In this document: positions 1-7,272 of the stretch, one piece after another
Position numbering within the stretch: position 1 is the stretch's first letter
Layout: the number at the start of each line of letters is the position of its first letter
Assembly: GCA_902571135.1 (NCBI GenBank)
Contig: CACGAU010000010.1
Span: 1-35,517 of the forward strand
Direction: 5' to 3'
DNA from: an uncultured Pelagibacteraceae bacterium
GTDB taxonomy: Bacteria > Pseudomonadota > Alphaproteobacteria > Pelagibacterales > Pelagibacteraceae
Length of the DNA: 35,517 nucleotides
Notes under the pieces: model-generated
The model's input: the letters and a program-made list of their open reading frames with translations, nothing else
What the model was told of the DNA's origin: nothing
Databases searched by the model: none
Made by a program: the position numbers and the translations under genes

Positions 1-920
1 AATTTATCTCCTCCTTCAATTAGTAAATTTCTGCATCCATAATTATATAATTTTTTCAAAATTAATTTAATGTCAAATCTATTATTACGATCAATTCGAG
101 ATTTAATTAGATGAATTCCTTTTCTTTTAAATTTTGAAATTTTTAATTTGTCTGCTTTATTATAAAAAATAAAAGTATTTTTGTTATTAGAGGATTTTAT
201 TATATAACTGTTTATTTTAGAATTTAACTTGTTATCTAAAATAATTCTTTTTGGAGAAAATTTTTCAAAACCCTTCAAACGACAATTTAATTTTGGATTA
301 TCTTTATTTAGTGTTTTATGAGAAATCATCAAACTATCATTTTGATATCTCAACATGTGTGTAAACTGATCTGAATAAGAATTTGTAATCTTTTTCTGGT
401 TCTTGCTGTAAATAATATTATTTTTAGAAATAGCTATTTTGCCAGTGACAAAGGGTAATTTTTTCTTTCTATTAAAAAAATATGGTAAATAAAAACTTTC
501 AATTTTACTTTTTAATAAACCTTTTTTTACAATTATTTTTTTTGACTTTAAAATTTTAAAACTTTTATTTCTTACTCTTTTGTCTATGTCGGTAACAGCA
601 TATATAACCTCTGAAATTTTTGATTTTATTATCGCGTCAGTACATGGTGGTGTTAAACCATGATGACAGCATGGTTCCAAAGTAACATACATTTTTGAGC
701 CATCTAATTCTTCAAAACTATTTTTAATTGCATTAAATTCAGCGTGTGGTCGTCCTTTAAATGAAGTTTGTCCTATGGAAATAATTTTATCATTTTTGAC
801 AATAACACAACCTACAGAAGGATTTGATCCGGTCTGTCCATGACGGGATTTAGCCAAGTCTAAGGCTAATTCCATATAAAATTTATCTTTTGATGAAAAT
901 TTATCTTTTTTTGTAGACAT
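1..920 (-). CDS. ribD: Riboflavin biosynthesis deaminase/reductase RibD, 3' end cut by window edge
   Basis: Bifunctional enzyme of riboflavin synthesis: the N-terminal zinc deaminase and C-terminal reductase convert the GTP-derived pyrimidine to the ribitylamino form in the cytoplasm. About 306 residues are visible and the frame stays open to base 1. I translated it by hand and found no frameshift. The deaminase zinc site is clear: H59-A-E61, then C84 in PCC and C93 in TPPC, with the 9-residue Cys spacing of the family. The reductase half starts near residue 150 and shows the substrate-loop pattern DNPKLNCRLKG; the visible end reads LIEGGDK, also typical. The start ATG (918-920) lies inside the end of nrdR, a 20 bp overlap, so it is probably translationally coupled. 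It is the last visible gene of the operon from 3738. Confidence 0.93.
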   Translation of the reverse strand, partial: MSTKKDKFSSKDKFYMELALDLAKSRHGQTGSNPSVGCVIVKNDKIISIGQTSFKGRPHAEFNAIKNSFEELDGSKMYVTLEPCCHHGLTPPCTDAIIKSKISEVIYAVTDIDKRVRNKSFKILKSKKIIVKKGLLKSKIESFYLPYFFNRKKKLPFVTGKIAISKNNIIYSKNQKKITNSYSDQFTHMLRYQNDSLMISHKTLNKDNPKLNCRLKGFEKFSPKRIILDNKLNSKINSYIIKSSNNKNTFIFYNKADKLKISKFKRKGIHLIKSRIDRNNRFDIKLILKKLYNYGCRNLLIEGGDK

Positions 921-1359
921 CAAGTTTGTCCACGAATTGTACGAAATCTTTTTCTTCTCTAAAGTTTCTATATACAGATGCAAATCTTACATATCCAACT
1001 GGGTCTAAATCTTTTAATCCATCCATAACCATTGTCCCAATTGTGTTTGTTGATATCTCTCCTTGTCCAAGTTCTTCAAGAGATCTTGAAATGTTACTAA
1101 TGAATTTTTCTATTGTAGCCGTATCTATTGGTCTTTTTTTAAGAGCTATGTAGATAGATTTAGATAATTTATCACGATCAAATGATGATTTTCTTCCATT
1201 TTTTTTAACAACCATCAATTCTCTAAATTGAATTCTCTCAAATGTAGTAAATCTTTCACCACATATACACAATCTTCTTCTTCTTATTGCGGTACCATCT
1301 TCAGTTGGACGTGAGTCTACAACAGATGTATCACCTTTTTTTTCGCACGGACAAATCAT
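901..1359 (-). CDS. nrdR: Transcriptional repressor NrdR with unusual zinc knuckles
   Basis: NrdR represses ribonucleotide reductase genes in response to bound ATP/dATP. The 152 aa length is normal. The N-terminal zinc ribbon (about 1-45) is followed by an ATP-cone domain (about 49-139) with the conserved YVRFASVYRNF near its end. All four zinc cysteines are present (C3, C5, C31, C33), but both pairs are C-x-C. In the E. coli protein they are C3-x-x-C6 and C31-x-x-C34. The surrounding motifs (DTSVVDSR, RRRR, GERFTTFE) are intact, so this is not a general decay of the domain. It lies 3 bp after glyA and overlaps ribD, the common alphaproteobacterial order glyA-nrdR-ribD. Identity is secure; DNA binding with the altered knuckles is untested. 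Confidence 0.93.
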   Translation of the reverse strand: MICPCEKKGDTSVVDSRPTEDGTAIRRRRLCICGERFTTFERIQFRELMVVKKNGRKSSFDRDKLSKSIYIALKKRPIDTATIEKFISNISRSLEELGQGEISTNTIGTMVMDGLKDLDPVGYVRFASVYRNFREEKDFVQFVDKLDVYKKR

Positions 1360-1362
1360 TTA

Positions 1363-2670
1363 CTAAAGGTTCTTATATATCGGAAATGAGGAAGTTAAAG
1401 AAATAACTTCATTTTTTACTTCGTTTTCTATTTTGCTATTATCTGTTGGGTTTTCAGATAAACCTTTCAGAGTTTTTGTTATTAATTCACCTACCGTTTT
1501 AAACTCATTTAAACCAAATCCACGAGTTGTAGCCGCTTGAGTTCCTAATCTTATTCCAGATGTAATCATTGGTTTTTCTGTATCAAATGGAATACCATTT
1601 TTATTACATGTAATGTTTGCTCTAGACAAACTCTCTGCCGCAAGATTTCCTTTTACATTGTAGGGTCTCAAATCAACCAACATCAAATGTGTATCTGTTC
1701 CATCTGAATAAATTTTAAATCCATTATTTTTTAAGGTTTCTGCTAACATTTTTGCGTTTGCTAAAACAGATTTAATGTAATCTTGAAATTCTGGTTGTAG
1801 CGCTTCAAGAAAGCCAGCTGCTTTTGCCGCAATAATATGCATTAAAGGTCCTCCCTGATAACCAGGAAAAACAGCTGTGTTAAATTTTTTAGCAAGATCT
1901 TCATGATTAGTTAAAATTATTCCTCCTCTTGCGCTTCTAAATACTTTGTGAGTTGTTGAAGTAACTACATGAGCATAGTCACATGGATTAGGGTATCCTT
2001 TACCAGCAACTAATCCTGAAAAGTGAGCCATATCAACCATTAGATATGCTCCAACTTTATCTGCTATTTCTCTAAATCTTTTAAAGTCAATTACTCTAGA
2101 ATAAGCACTTCCGCCTGCAATGATTAGTTTAGGTTTATGTTCTAATGCAAGTTTTTCAACATTATCATAATCTATCAACTCAGATTCTTTATCCACATCA
2201 TAGCCTATAGCGTTAAACCATTTACCAGACATTGAAATTTTTAATCCATGTGTAATGTGACCACCTGAATTTAAACTCATACCCATGAACGTATCACCTG
2301 GGCTTAACAGGGCTAAAAACACTGCTCCATTAGCTTGTGCACCTGAATGTGGTTGAGCATTTGCAAATTTACAATTAAATAATTTTTTTAATCTTTCAAT
2401 AGCAAGGTTTTCTGCTACATCAACATGCTCGCAACCATTATAATATCTTTTACCAGGATAACCTTCGGCATATTTGTTAGTCAAAACTGATCCTTGTGCT
2501 TCTAATACTGCTTGAGATACTATATTTTCAGACGCAATTAGCTCTATATGTTGTTGCTGTCTAATTAATTCATCTTTAATAGCTTTATAAAGCTCTGGAT
2601 CTTTTACAGATAAACTATCCTCAAAAAAACTTTTATAACTATCGTTTAAATAACTTTTTTCGCTCGACAT
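1363..2670 (-). CDS. glyA: Serine hydroxymethyltransferase
   Basis: PLP enzyme that interconverts serine plus tetrahydrofolate with glycine plus 5,10-methylene-tetrahydrofolate in the cytoplasm. It has 435 aa, slightly longer than many homologues because of a short N-terminal extension. Landmarks are [11 protein letters not shown] (about 42-52), the [14 protein letters not shown] segment (67-80), VDMAHFSGL (212-220) and the PLP lysine K242 in [14 protein letters not shown]. It starts 2 bp after the rpiB stop and is followed 3 bp later by nrdR. The enzyme links to the sarcosine oxidase genes at 14564-19655, which produce its two products' currency, glycine and methylene-folate. I see no riboswitch-like leader, because glyA is internal to an operon. 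Confidence 0.97.
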   Translation of the reverse strand: MSSEKSYLNDSYKSFFEDSLSVKDPELYKAIKDELIRQQQHIELIASENIVSQAVLEAQGSVLTNKYAEGYPGKRYYNGCEHVDVAENLAIERLKKLFNCKFANAQPHSGAQANGAVFLALLSPGDTFMGMSLNSGGHITHGLKISMSGKWFNAIGYDVDKESELIDYDNVEKLALEHKPKLIIAGGSAYSRVIDFKRFREIADKVGAYLMVDMAHFSGLVAGKGYPNPCDYAHVVTSTTHKVFRSARGGIILTNHEDLAKKFNTAVFPGYQGGPLMHIIAAKAAGFLEALQPEFQDYIKSVLANAKMLAETLKNNGFKIYSDGTDTHLMLVDLRPYNVKGNLAAESLSRANITCNKNGIPFDTEKPMITSGIRLGTQAATTRGFGLNEFKTVGELITKTLKGLSENPTDNSKIENEVKNEVISLTSSFPIYKNL

Positions 2671-2672
2671 AA

Positions 2673-3098
2673 TTATATTTTCTTAACCCTTCTCAAGTGT
2701 CTTCCACCGTCAAATTTTGTATTTAAAAAAACACTTACAAATTTCAAAGCATTTTTTTTGGTTATTAACCTTGACCCTAATGTAATGATGTTTGCATCGT
2801 TATGCAATCTGGATAATTTCGTTGATTTTAGATTAAAACATTGTGCAGCGCGAATATTTTTATGCTTATTTGCCGCAATATTCATTCCAGTCCCAGATCC
2901 ACACACTAAAATACCAACATTACTCTTTCTTGATTTGACTTTTCTAGCAACTTTATGAGCATAGTCAGGATAATCAACGCTGCTGTCATCTTTAGGACCA
3001 AGATCTTCAAATTTTATTTTTTTATTTGTTAAGTGAGCTTTGATTAGTTCTTTTAATTTAAATCCAGCATGATCTGATGAAATAAATACTTTTTTCAA
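2673..3098 (-). CDS. rpiB: Ribose-5-phosphate isomerase B
   Basis: Interconverts ribose 5-phosphate and ribulose 5-phosphate in the pentose phosphate pathway. At 141 aa it is the normal size for the RpiB (LacAB-like) family. Visible motifs are [11 protein letters not shown] at residues 7-17, the YPDYAHKVA segment (43-51) and the active-site loop [11 protein letters not shown] with catalytic Cys66, followed by the RAA and GSR segments typical of the family. It starts 1 bp after the stop of the upstream oxygenase and ends 2 bp before glyA, so it is co-transcribed with both. RpiB upstream of GlyA is a familiar bacterial neighbourhood. Confidence 0.96.
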   Translation of the reverse strand: MKKVFISSDHAGFKLKELIKAHLTNKKIKFEDLGPKDDSSVDYPDYAHKVARKVKSRKSNVGILVCGSGTGMNIAANKHKNIRAAQCFNLKSTKLSRLHNDANIITLGSRLITKKNALKFVSVFLNTKFDGGRHLRRVKKI

Positions 3099-3099
3099 A

Positions 3100-3738
3100 T
3101 TAACTAAATTTATAATCTAAAACACAAGCAACTAAATGTATTCTATTCTCTTCTCCACCATTAAATGCATTGTGATATTTAGTGTTGTTTGTAACCCAAA
3201 CCGAACCATCAGCAGGCATATGTTTCGCAACATTATCAATTACCATTAAACAACCAGGGTTTGTAATAATAGGTATATGCAATCTTGGTTCAGGATCTCT
3301 ATGCCAACTTAAAGTTGATCTTGGCTCTTTTAAAAGAATCCTAAGTCTTCCTAGTTTATATTTTTTTGAAAGGACATCATAAACCTCTTTAAAATATGTG
3401 TTCTCATAGTCTTTAATAAATTCTGAGTAAGATGATTCATCAATCATTTCGTCTCTAGAAACTTCTTTTCCTGATTTGTCAGGTTTAGTCCAGTATACTC
3501 CACGAGCTTTATTACCTTTTATTGAATCTGGATCACCAGGTATTTGAGTTAAAGATATAGCACCAAAGTGAGTAACACCTGCATCTTCAAATTTTTTGAT
3601 CTTAACTATTTGGTGATATGCTTCTTGCAATTTCTCTATATCAAACTTAATTTCTTGTTTCTGGAAATCACTAAAGTCTAAAATCCTATCTTCTTTTTTG
3701 ATATTTAAGTCTACAACTTTTGAGTTTTCTGTCGCCAT
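3100..3738 (-). CDS. 2-oxoglutarate/Fe(II) oxygenase, aspartyl/asparaginyl beta-hydroxylase-like
   Basis: Cupin-fold oxygenase, predicted soluble, 212 aa; substrate unknown. A full metal and co-substrate set is visible: H146-R-D148 as the HxD pair, H189 as the distal histidine, and R199 ten residues later as the likely 2-oxoglutarate-binding arginine (GGEENRIHLV). The region about 125-205 looks like the aspartyl/asparaginyl hydroxylase-type double-stranded beta helix. That family also includes free amino acid (proline) hydroxylases, so a protein, peptide or free amino acid substrate are all possible. It is the first gene of the operon with rpiB, glyA, nrdR and ribD, after a candidate promoter at 3764-3792. 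The family call is fairly sure; no specific function is supported. Confidence 0.75.
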   Translation of the reverse strand: MATENSKVVDLNIKKEDRILDFSDFQKQEIKFDIEKLQEAYHQIVKIKKFEDAGVTHFGAISLTQIPGDPDSIKGNKARGVYWTKPDKSGKEVSRDEMIDESSYSEFIKDYENTYFKEVYDVLSKKYKLGRLRILLKEPRSTLSWHRDPEPRLHIPIITNPGCLMVIDNVAKHMPADGSVWVTNNTKYHNAFNGGEENRIHLVACVLDYKFS

Positions 3739-3763
3739 CGTGATTGCTTTCTACTCTTTTTTT

Positions 3764-3792
3764 TGTATATGTGTATATTACATTTGTCGCAA
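3764..3792 (-). promoter_or_regulatory. Candidate sigma-70-type promoter for the oxygenase-rpiB-glyA-nrdR-ribD operon
   Basis: Reading the minus strand, TTGCGA (3792-3787) is followed by a 17 bp spacer and TATACA (3769-3764). Each hexamer matches consensus at 4 of 6 positions. The predicted start of transcription is near 3757, about 19 nt before the ATG at 3738. It lies in the 73 bp gap shared with divergent hemB. In such AT-rich DNA chance matches are common, so this is only a candidate. Confidence 0.4.
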
Positions 3793-3811
3793 TTTAAAAG
3801 TAAATTAAAAC

Positions 3812-4802
3812 ATGATTATTGGTAAATATCCTAGTCTTAGACTCAGAAGAAGCAGAAAAGATCCTTGGTCAAGAAGATTGATTCAAGAAAATACCTTAAG
3901 TCCAAATGACTTTATACTCCCTATTTTTTTAATTGAAGGATCAAATAAACGACAAGAGATTTCATCAATGCCTGGCGTTTACAGGTATACAATTAATCGA
4001 TTGAGCCAAATTGTGGATAAAGCAATAAAATTAGGAATACCAATGATAGCTCTTTTCCCAAAGACACAAAACTCAAAAAAAGATGAATTAGGAACAGAAT
4101 CACTGAATGAAAATAATTTAGTCTGTAAAGCGATACAAGAAGTCAAAAAAAGATACAAAAACCAAATCGGTATAATGTGTGATGTTGCTTTAGATCCTTA
4201 TACATCACATGGTCATGATGGTTTGATAAAATCTAACACCATATTAAATGATGAAACAATTGAGGTTTTGATCAATCAGTCATTACTACAAGCTGAGATG
4301 GGTTGTGATGTACTGGCTCCTTCAGACATGATGGATGGCAGAATAGGAAAAATAAGAAAAGCTTTAGATAAAAATAAATTCCAAAATGTTCAAATATTAT
4401 CGTACGCTGCAAAATATGCTTCAAGCTTTTATGGACCTTTTAGAGATGCAGTCGGATCTAAAGGTTCTTTAAAAGGAGACAAAAAAACTTATCAGATGGA
4501 TTATAGAAATTCTGATGAAGCTTTAAGAGAGGTCGCATTAGATATTAAAGAAGGTGCTGATATGGTAATGGTTAAACCAGGTATGCCCTACTTAGACATA
4601 ATAAAATCAATTAAAGAAAAATTTAAATTACCTGTATTTGCCTATCAAGTATCAGGAGAATACAGTTTAATTGAAACAGCTATAACAAAAAAAATTAATA
4701 AATAAAGATGCTATATATGAAAGCTTGGTTGCTTTTAAGAGAGCTGGTGCCAATGCTATAGTAAGTTATTACGCTGATAGAATTGATAAAATAATAAAAT
4801 AA
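3812..4802 (+). CDS. hemB: Delta-aminolevulinic acid dehydratase (porphobilinogen synthase), frameshifted in an A8 tract
   Basis: Condenses two 5-aminolevulinate molecules to porphobilinogen in tetrapyrrole synthesis. The ATG frame stops at 4703-4705 after 297 aa, short of the family length of about 325-340. The missing end is encoded directly afterwards in the next frame to the TAA at 4800-4802, including VAFKRAGANAIVSYYAD, a typical ALAD C-terminus. Removing one A from the run at 4687-4694 joins the frames into a 329 aa protein. Both active-site lysines are upstream of the break: K201 (YAAKYASSFYGP) and K255 (MVMVKPGMPY). The metal region reads ALDPYTSHGHDG, the alphaproteobacterial type without the zinc cysteines. 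The stop abuts the recO stop with no gap. The break is either a sequence error, a real mutation, or something rescued by transcriptional slippage. Confidence 0.9.
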
Positions 4803-5483
4803 TTATTTTAACGTATTTAAGAATAATAACCTGCTATTTGGATAATTTAAATTATTTGGTCTTAATATAGTTTTATCCAAATAATCGCCTACTAATTTCA
4901 AACCGTTCAATAAAGTGCCAATATCATTAACTTCAATATCTTTTTCAATCAAAAAGTTGGGTACATATTTTTTTTCATTTAAAGAACTTGCATAATATAC
5001 AGTTTTGTTACCTTCTAAATTTTTTTCAACTAAATTTTCAAGCGCCAAGTCATATCCTAATATTTTAAGTAACTCCAATTCCCAAAATATATATTTTTTT
5101 ATCCAATCTTTCTCTTTTAAAATTAAAAATAAATTTTGAATTATAAAATAAACTTTATCGTTAGATTGAGACTCTGCTGTCAATATTTTAATCAAATTCA
5201 TAGCAGATGTAATACAGGATAGCTTTTGCTTATGATCAAAATATAATGGGGTATAGGCATTTAAAATTTCAATTTTAAAATAACCTATTCTGTTTTCATT
5301 TTTAGAATTGTAATTAACATGGAGTTTATTACCAAGCTGAAGATAATTTTTAATTTTTTTTGAAGTACCACCAAATATAATTCCAGATATCTTTCCTTTA
5401 TCTTTTGTAAATAATTCAGCAATTAATGAATTTTCATTATATCTATTTTTACTTATTAAAAATCCTTCGTCTGACCAATTCAT
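4803..5483 (-). CDS. recO: DNA repair protein RecO
   Basis: RecO helps load RecA on SSB-coated single-stranded DNA in the RecFOR recombination pathway. The 226 aa length fits the family. The N-terminal OB-fold is recognisable from DEGFLISKNRYNENSLIAEL and TKDKGKISGIIFGG (about residues 5-41). A helical C-terminal domain follows; I see no CxxC zinc pair in it, which is not unusual for short alphaproteobacterial RecO proteins. The start overlaps the end of rnc by 4 bp (ATGA), so translation is coupled. In most proteobacteria era sits between rnc and recO; here it does not. The 3' end is convergent with hemB with zero bases between the stop codons. Confidence 0.88.
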   Translation of the reverse strand: MNWSDEGFLISKNRYNENSLIAELFTKDKGKISGIIFGGTSKKIKNYLQLGNKLHVNYNSKNENRIGYFKIEILNAYTPLYFDHKQKLSCITSAMNLIKILTAESQSNDKVYFIIQNLFLILKEKDWIKKYIFWELELLKILGYDLALENLVEKNLEGNKTVYYASSLNEKKYVPNFLIEKDIEVNDIGTLLNGLKLVGDYLDKTILRPNNLNYPNSRLLFLNTLK

Positions 5484-6152
5484 TTTTTATTTGTATTTTT
5501 TAAACATTCTATAGCAGCGTTTTGTTCAGCTTCTTTCTTTGATTTTCCAGTAGCTATAAAATATTTTGTATTGGGCAATTTTACTCCAACTTTAAATATG
5601 GGTTTGTGTCTTGGACCTGTATTTGAAATTAATTTATAAGTAGGTAATTTTTTAAAGTTTTTTAAAGTTAATTCCTGTAACTTTGTTTTTGCATCTATTT
5701 CTGTAACTATACTTTTTTTCAATATGATCTTTCCAAAGGTTTAAAATTGTTTTTTTCAACTGTTGTAAAACCTTTATCAAGATAAATAGCACCAATTAAT
5801 GCTTCACAGCTATCAGATATAATTTTGTCCTCAATTTTTATTTTTTTATTATTGGGGTTAAATGTTTTAATATAACTAGCTAAATTGATTTTTTTTGCTA
5901 TATCGAGACAAGTTTTTTTATTAACTAACGATGCAAATTTTTTATCAAGAATACCCTCTTTTTCTCCTGGATAAATTTCTAAAAGTTTTTTTGCTATGAC
6001 TAAACCAAGAACTCTATCACCCAGAAACTCTATCTTTTCATTATTTTCATTTGGATTAAAGCTTTTATGTGTGAGGGCTTGAACAAGTAGATCTTTATTT
6101 TTGAATTTTAAATCAATTTTTTTTTTTCTAAACTTTGATAGTTAATTTTCAT
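5480..6152 (-). pseudogene. rnc: Ribonuclease III interrupted by three frameshifts in poly(A) tracts
   Basis: RNase III cuts double-stranded RNA, chiefly rRNA precursors. The ATG at 6152-6150 overlaps the lepB stop (TAATG). Its frame ends within 15 codons after an A11 run (plus 6117-6127). The catalytic domain follows in a second frame with no internal Met: ALTHKSF, the signature NNEKIEFLGDRVLGL and EDKIISDSCEALIGAIYLD, so the metal-binding Glu/Asp residues are all present. At an A7 run (5750-5756) the frame shifts again to encode TILNLWKDHIEK, and at a second A7 run (5713-5719) to the dsRNA-binding domain (5722-5480), with GPRHKPIF and GKSKKEAEQNAA. Removing two, one and one A gives a full-length 222 aa RNase III. 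Whether this is decay, sequence error or slippage cannot be told from this sequence. Confidence 0.85.
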
Positions 6153-6889
6153 TAATTAATTTTATTAAAGGTTCTATTAAATCTTATTGACTTATGCCAT
6201 TTCCAAAATTCAATAAAACTTCCTATTTTTTTATCGGAAGAAAAAAATATAAATTGAGCTTTTCCTACTAAATTATCTTTATGTACATATCCAACACTTG
6301 TTAAGTACCTGCTATCTTTAGAACAGTCTCTGTTATCTCCTAAAAAGAAATAATGATCTTTTGGTACAGTAAACACATCAGAATTTTGATAGGTGTAATC
6401 TTTTAAATAAACAGTATGAAATTTTTTACCATTTGAAAGTTTTTCTTCAAATCTATAAACATCAATACTTTTTTTGCCACAGAAAATTGTAGTTTTGTTA
6501 TTAATTTTAGATTTAAGAATTTCAGAATTATTTAAATATAAATTAGAGTCTATAAATTGAATTTTATCACCAGGTAAACCAATTAATCTTTTAATGTAAT
6601 CTGTTCGATTATCTGCTGGGGTTTTAAATACAATTACATCGCCTCTTTCAGGACTACTAAACATAATTCTTTTGTTTAATATTGGAGGACTAAAAGGAAA
6701 TGAATGTTTGCTATATCCATAGGTATATTTTGTTACAAACAACCTATCACCTACTAATAAAGTAGGTTCCATGGATGATGATGGAATATAAAATGGTTGT
6801 ACTAAAAGCGATCTAATTATAACTGCAATTATTAATGCATAAATTAAAGTTTTTATATTTTCTGAAAAAAAATTTTTATCTAATTTCAT
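6152..6889 (-). CDS. lepB: Signal peptidase I
   Basis: Membrane serine protease that removes signal peptides from exported proteins. It is 245 aa, with one N-terminal membrane segment (about residues 11-30) followed by the periplasmic catalytic domain. The Ser/Lys dyad is visible: S39 in IPSSSMEPTL and K100 in DYIKRLIGLPGD. The conserved GDNRDCSKDSR box is also present. The ATG overlaps the acpS stop by 4 bp, and its stop overlaps the rnc ATG by one base. This is the usual alphaproteobacterial acpS-lepB-rnc order. It would process the secreted proteins in this window, such as the transglycosylase and the SNase-like protein. Confidence 0.96.
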   Translation of the reverse strand: MKLDKNFFSENIKTLIYALIIAVIIRSLLVQPFYIPSSSMEPTLLVGDRLFVTKYTYGYSKHSFPFSPPILNKRIMFSSPERGDVIVFKTPADNRTDYIKRLIGLPGDKIQFIDSNLYLNNSEILKSKINNKTTIFCGKKSIDVYRFEEKLSNGKKFHTVYLKDYTYQNSDVFTVPKDHYFFLGDNRDCSKDSRYLTSVGYVHKDNLVGKAQFIFFSSDKKIGSFIEFWKWHKSIRFNRTFNKIN

Positions 6890-7272
6890 GATGTTTGAAT
6901 AATTGCAAATGCAGTTGAATAATTTTTTTCATCCGAAATTGATAAAAAACATTTAAAATTTTTGATTTTAAAGTTCTTTTGTACAATTTTTTGTAATTTT
7001 TTATTTTTAACGTAATAAGGCTTTCCCTTTTTATCATTAACAACTTCTATATCTTTAAAATTTAAATTCATACGAAAACCTGTGCCAAGAGCTTTAGAAA
7101 ATGCTTCTTTTGCAGCAAATCTCTTCGAAAAATAAGCTGCTTTATTGTTTGCTGCATTAGATTGTTTCAATTCTTTAGATGAGTAAATTCTTTTTTTAAA
7201 TAAAGGATTTTTAATCGATTTTTGAATTCTTTTATTTTCAACAATATCAACTCCAATACCTAGAATTTTCAT
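6886..7272 (-). CDS. acpS: Holo-[acyl-carrier-protein] synthase
   Basis: Transfers 4'-phosphopantetheine from coenzyme A to a serine of apo-acyl carrier protein, activating it for fatty acid synthesis. At 128 aa it is a normal AcpS-type phosphopantetheinyl transferase. Magnesium-binding residues are visible as D9 in GIGVDIVE and E56 in KRFAAKEAFSKALGTG, the two signature motifs of the family. It begins at the base next to the pdxJ stop codon and overlaps lepB by 4 bp. The coenzyme A pathway is also touched by panC at the right edge of the window. Confidence 0.95.
   Translation of the reverse strand: MKILGIGVDIVENKRIQKSIKNPLFKKRIYSSKELKQSNAANNKAAYFSKRFAAKEAFSKALGTGFRMNLNFKDIEVVNDKKGKPYYVKNKKLQKIVQKNFKIKNFKCFLSISDEKNYSTAFAIIQTS

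Noticed and set aside
2758..2958. Plus-strand frame opposite rpiB, and similar opposite-strand frames in other genes
   Set aside because: They overlap strongly conserved genes, show no motifs and have no plausible start context.
5480..5722. Stand-alone 80 aa dsRNA-binding protein
   Set aside because: The catalytic RNase III domain lies directly upstream in other frames, so this is the rnc C-terminus and not a separate gene.
5713..5756. Programmed -1 ribosomal frameshift at A-AAA-AAC in rnc
   Set aside because: The -1 frame meets TAA within a few codons and cannot reach the dsRNA-binding domain.
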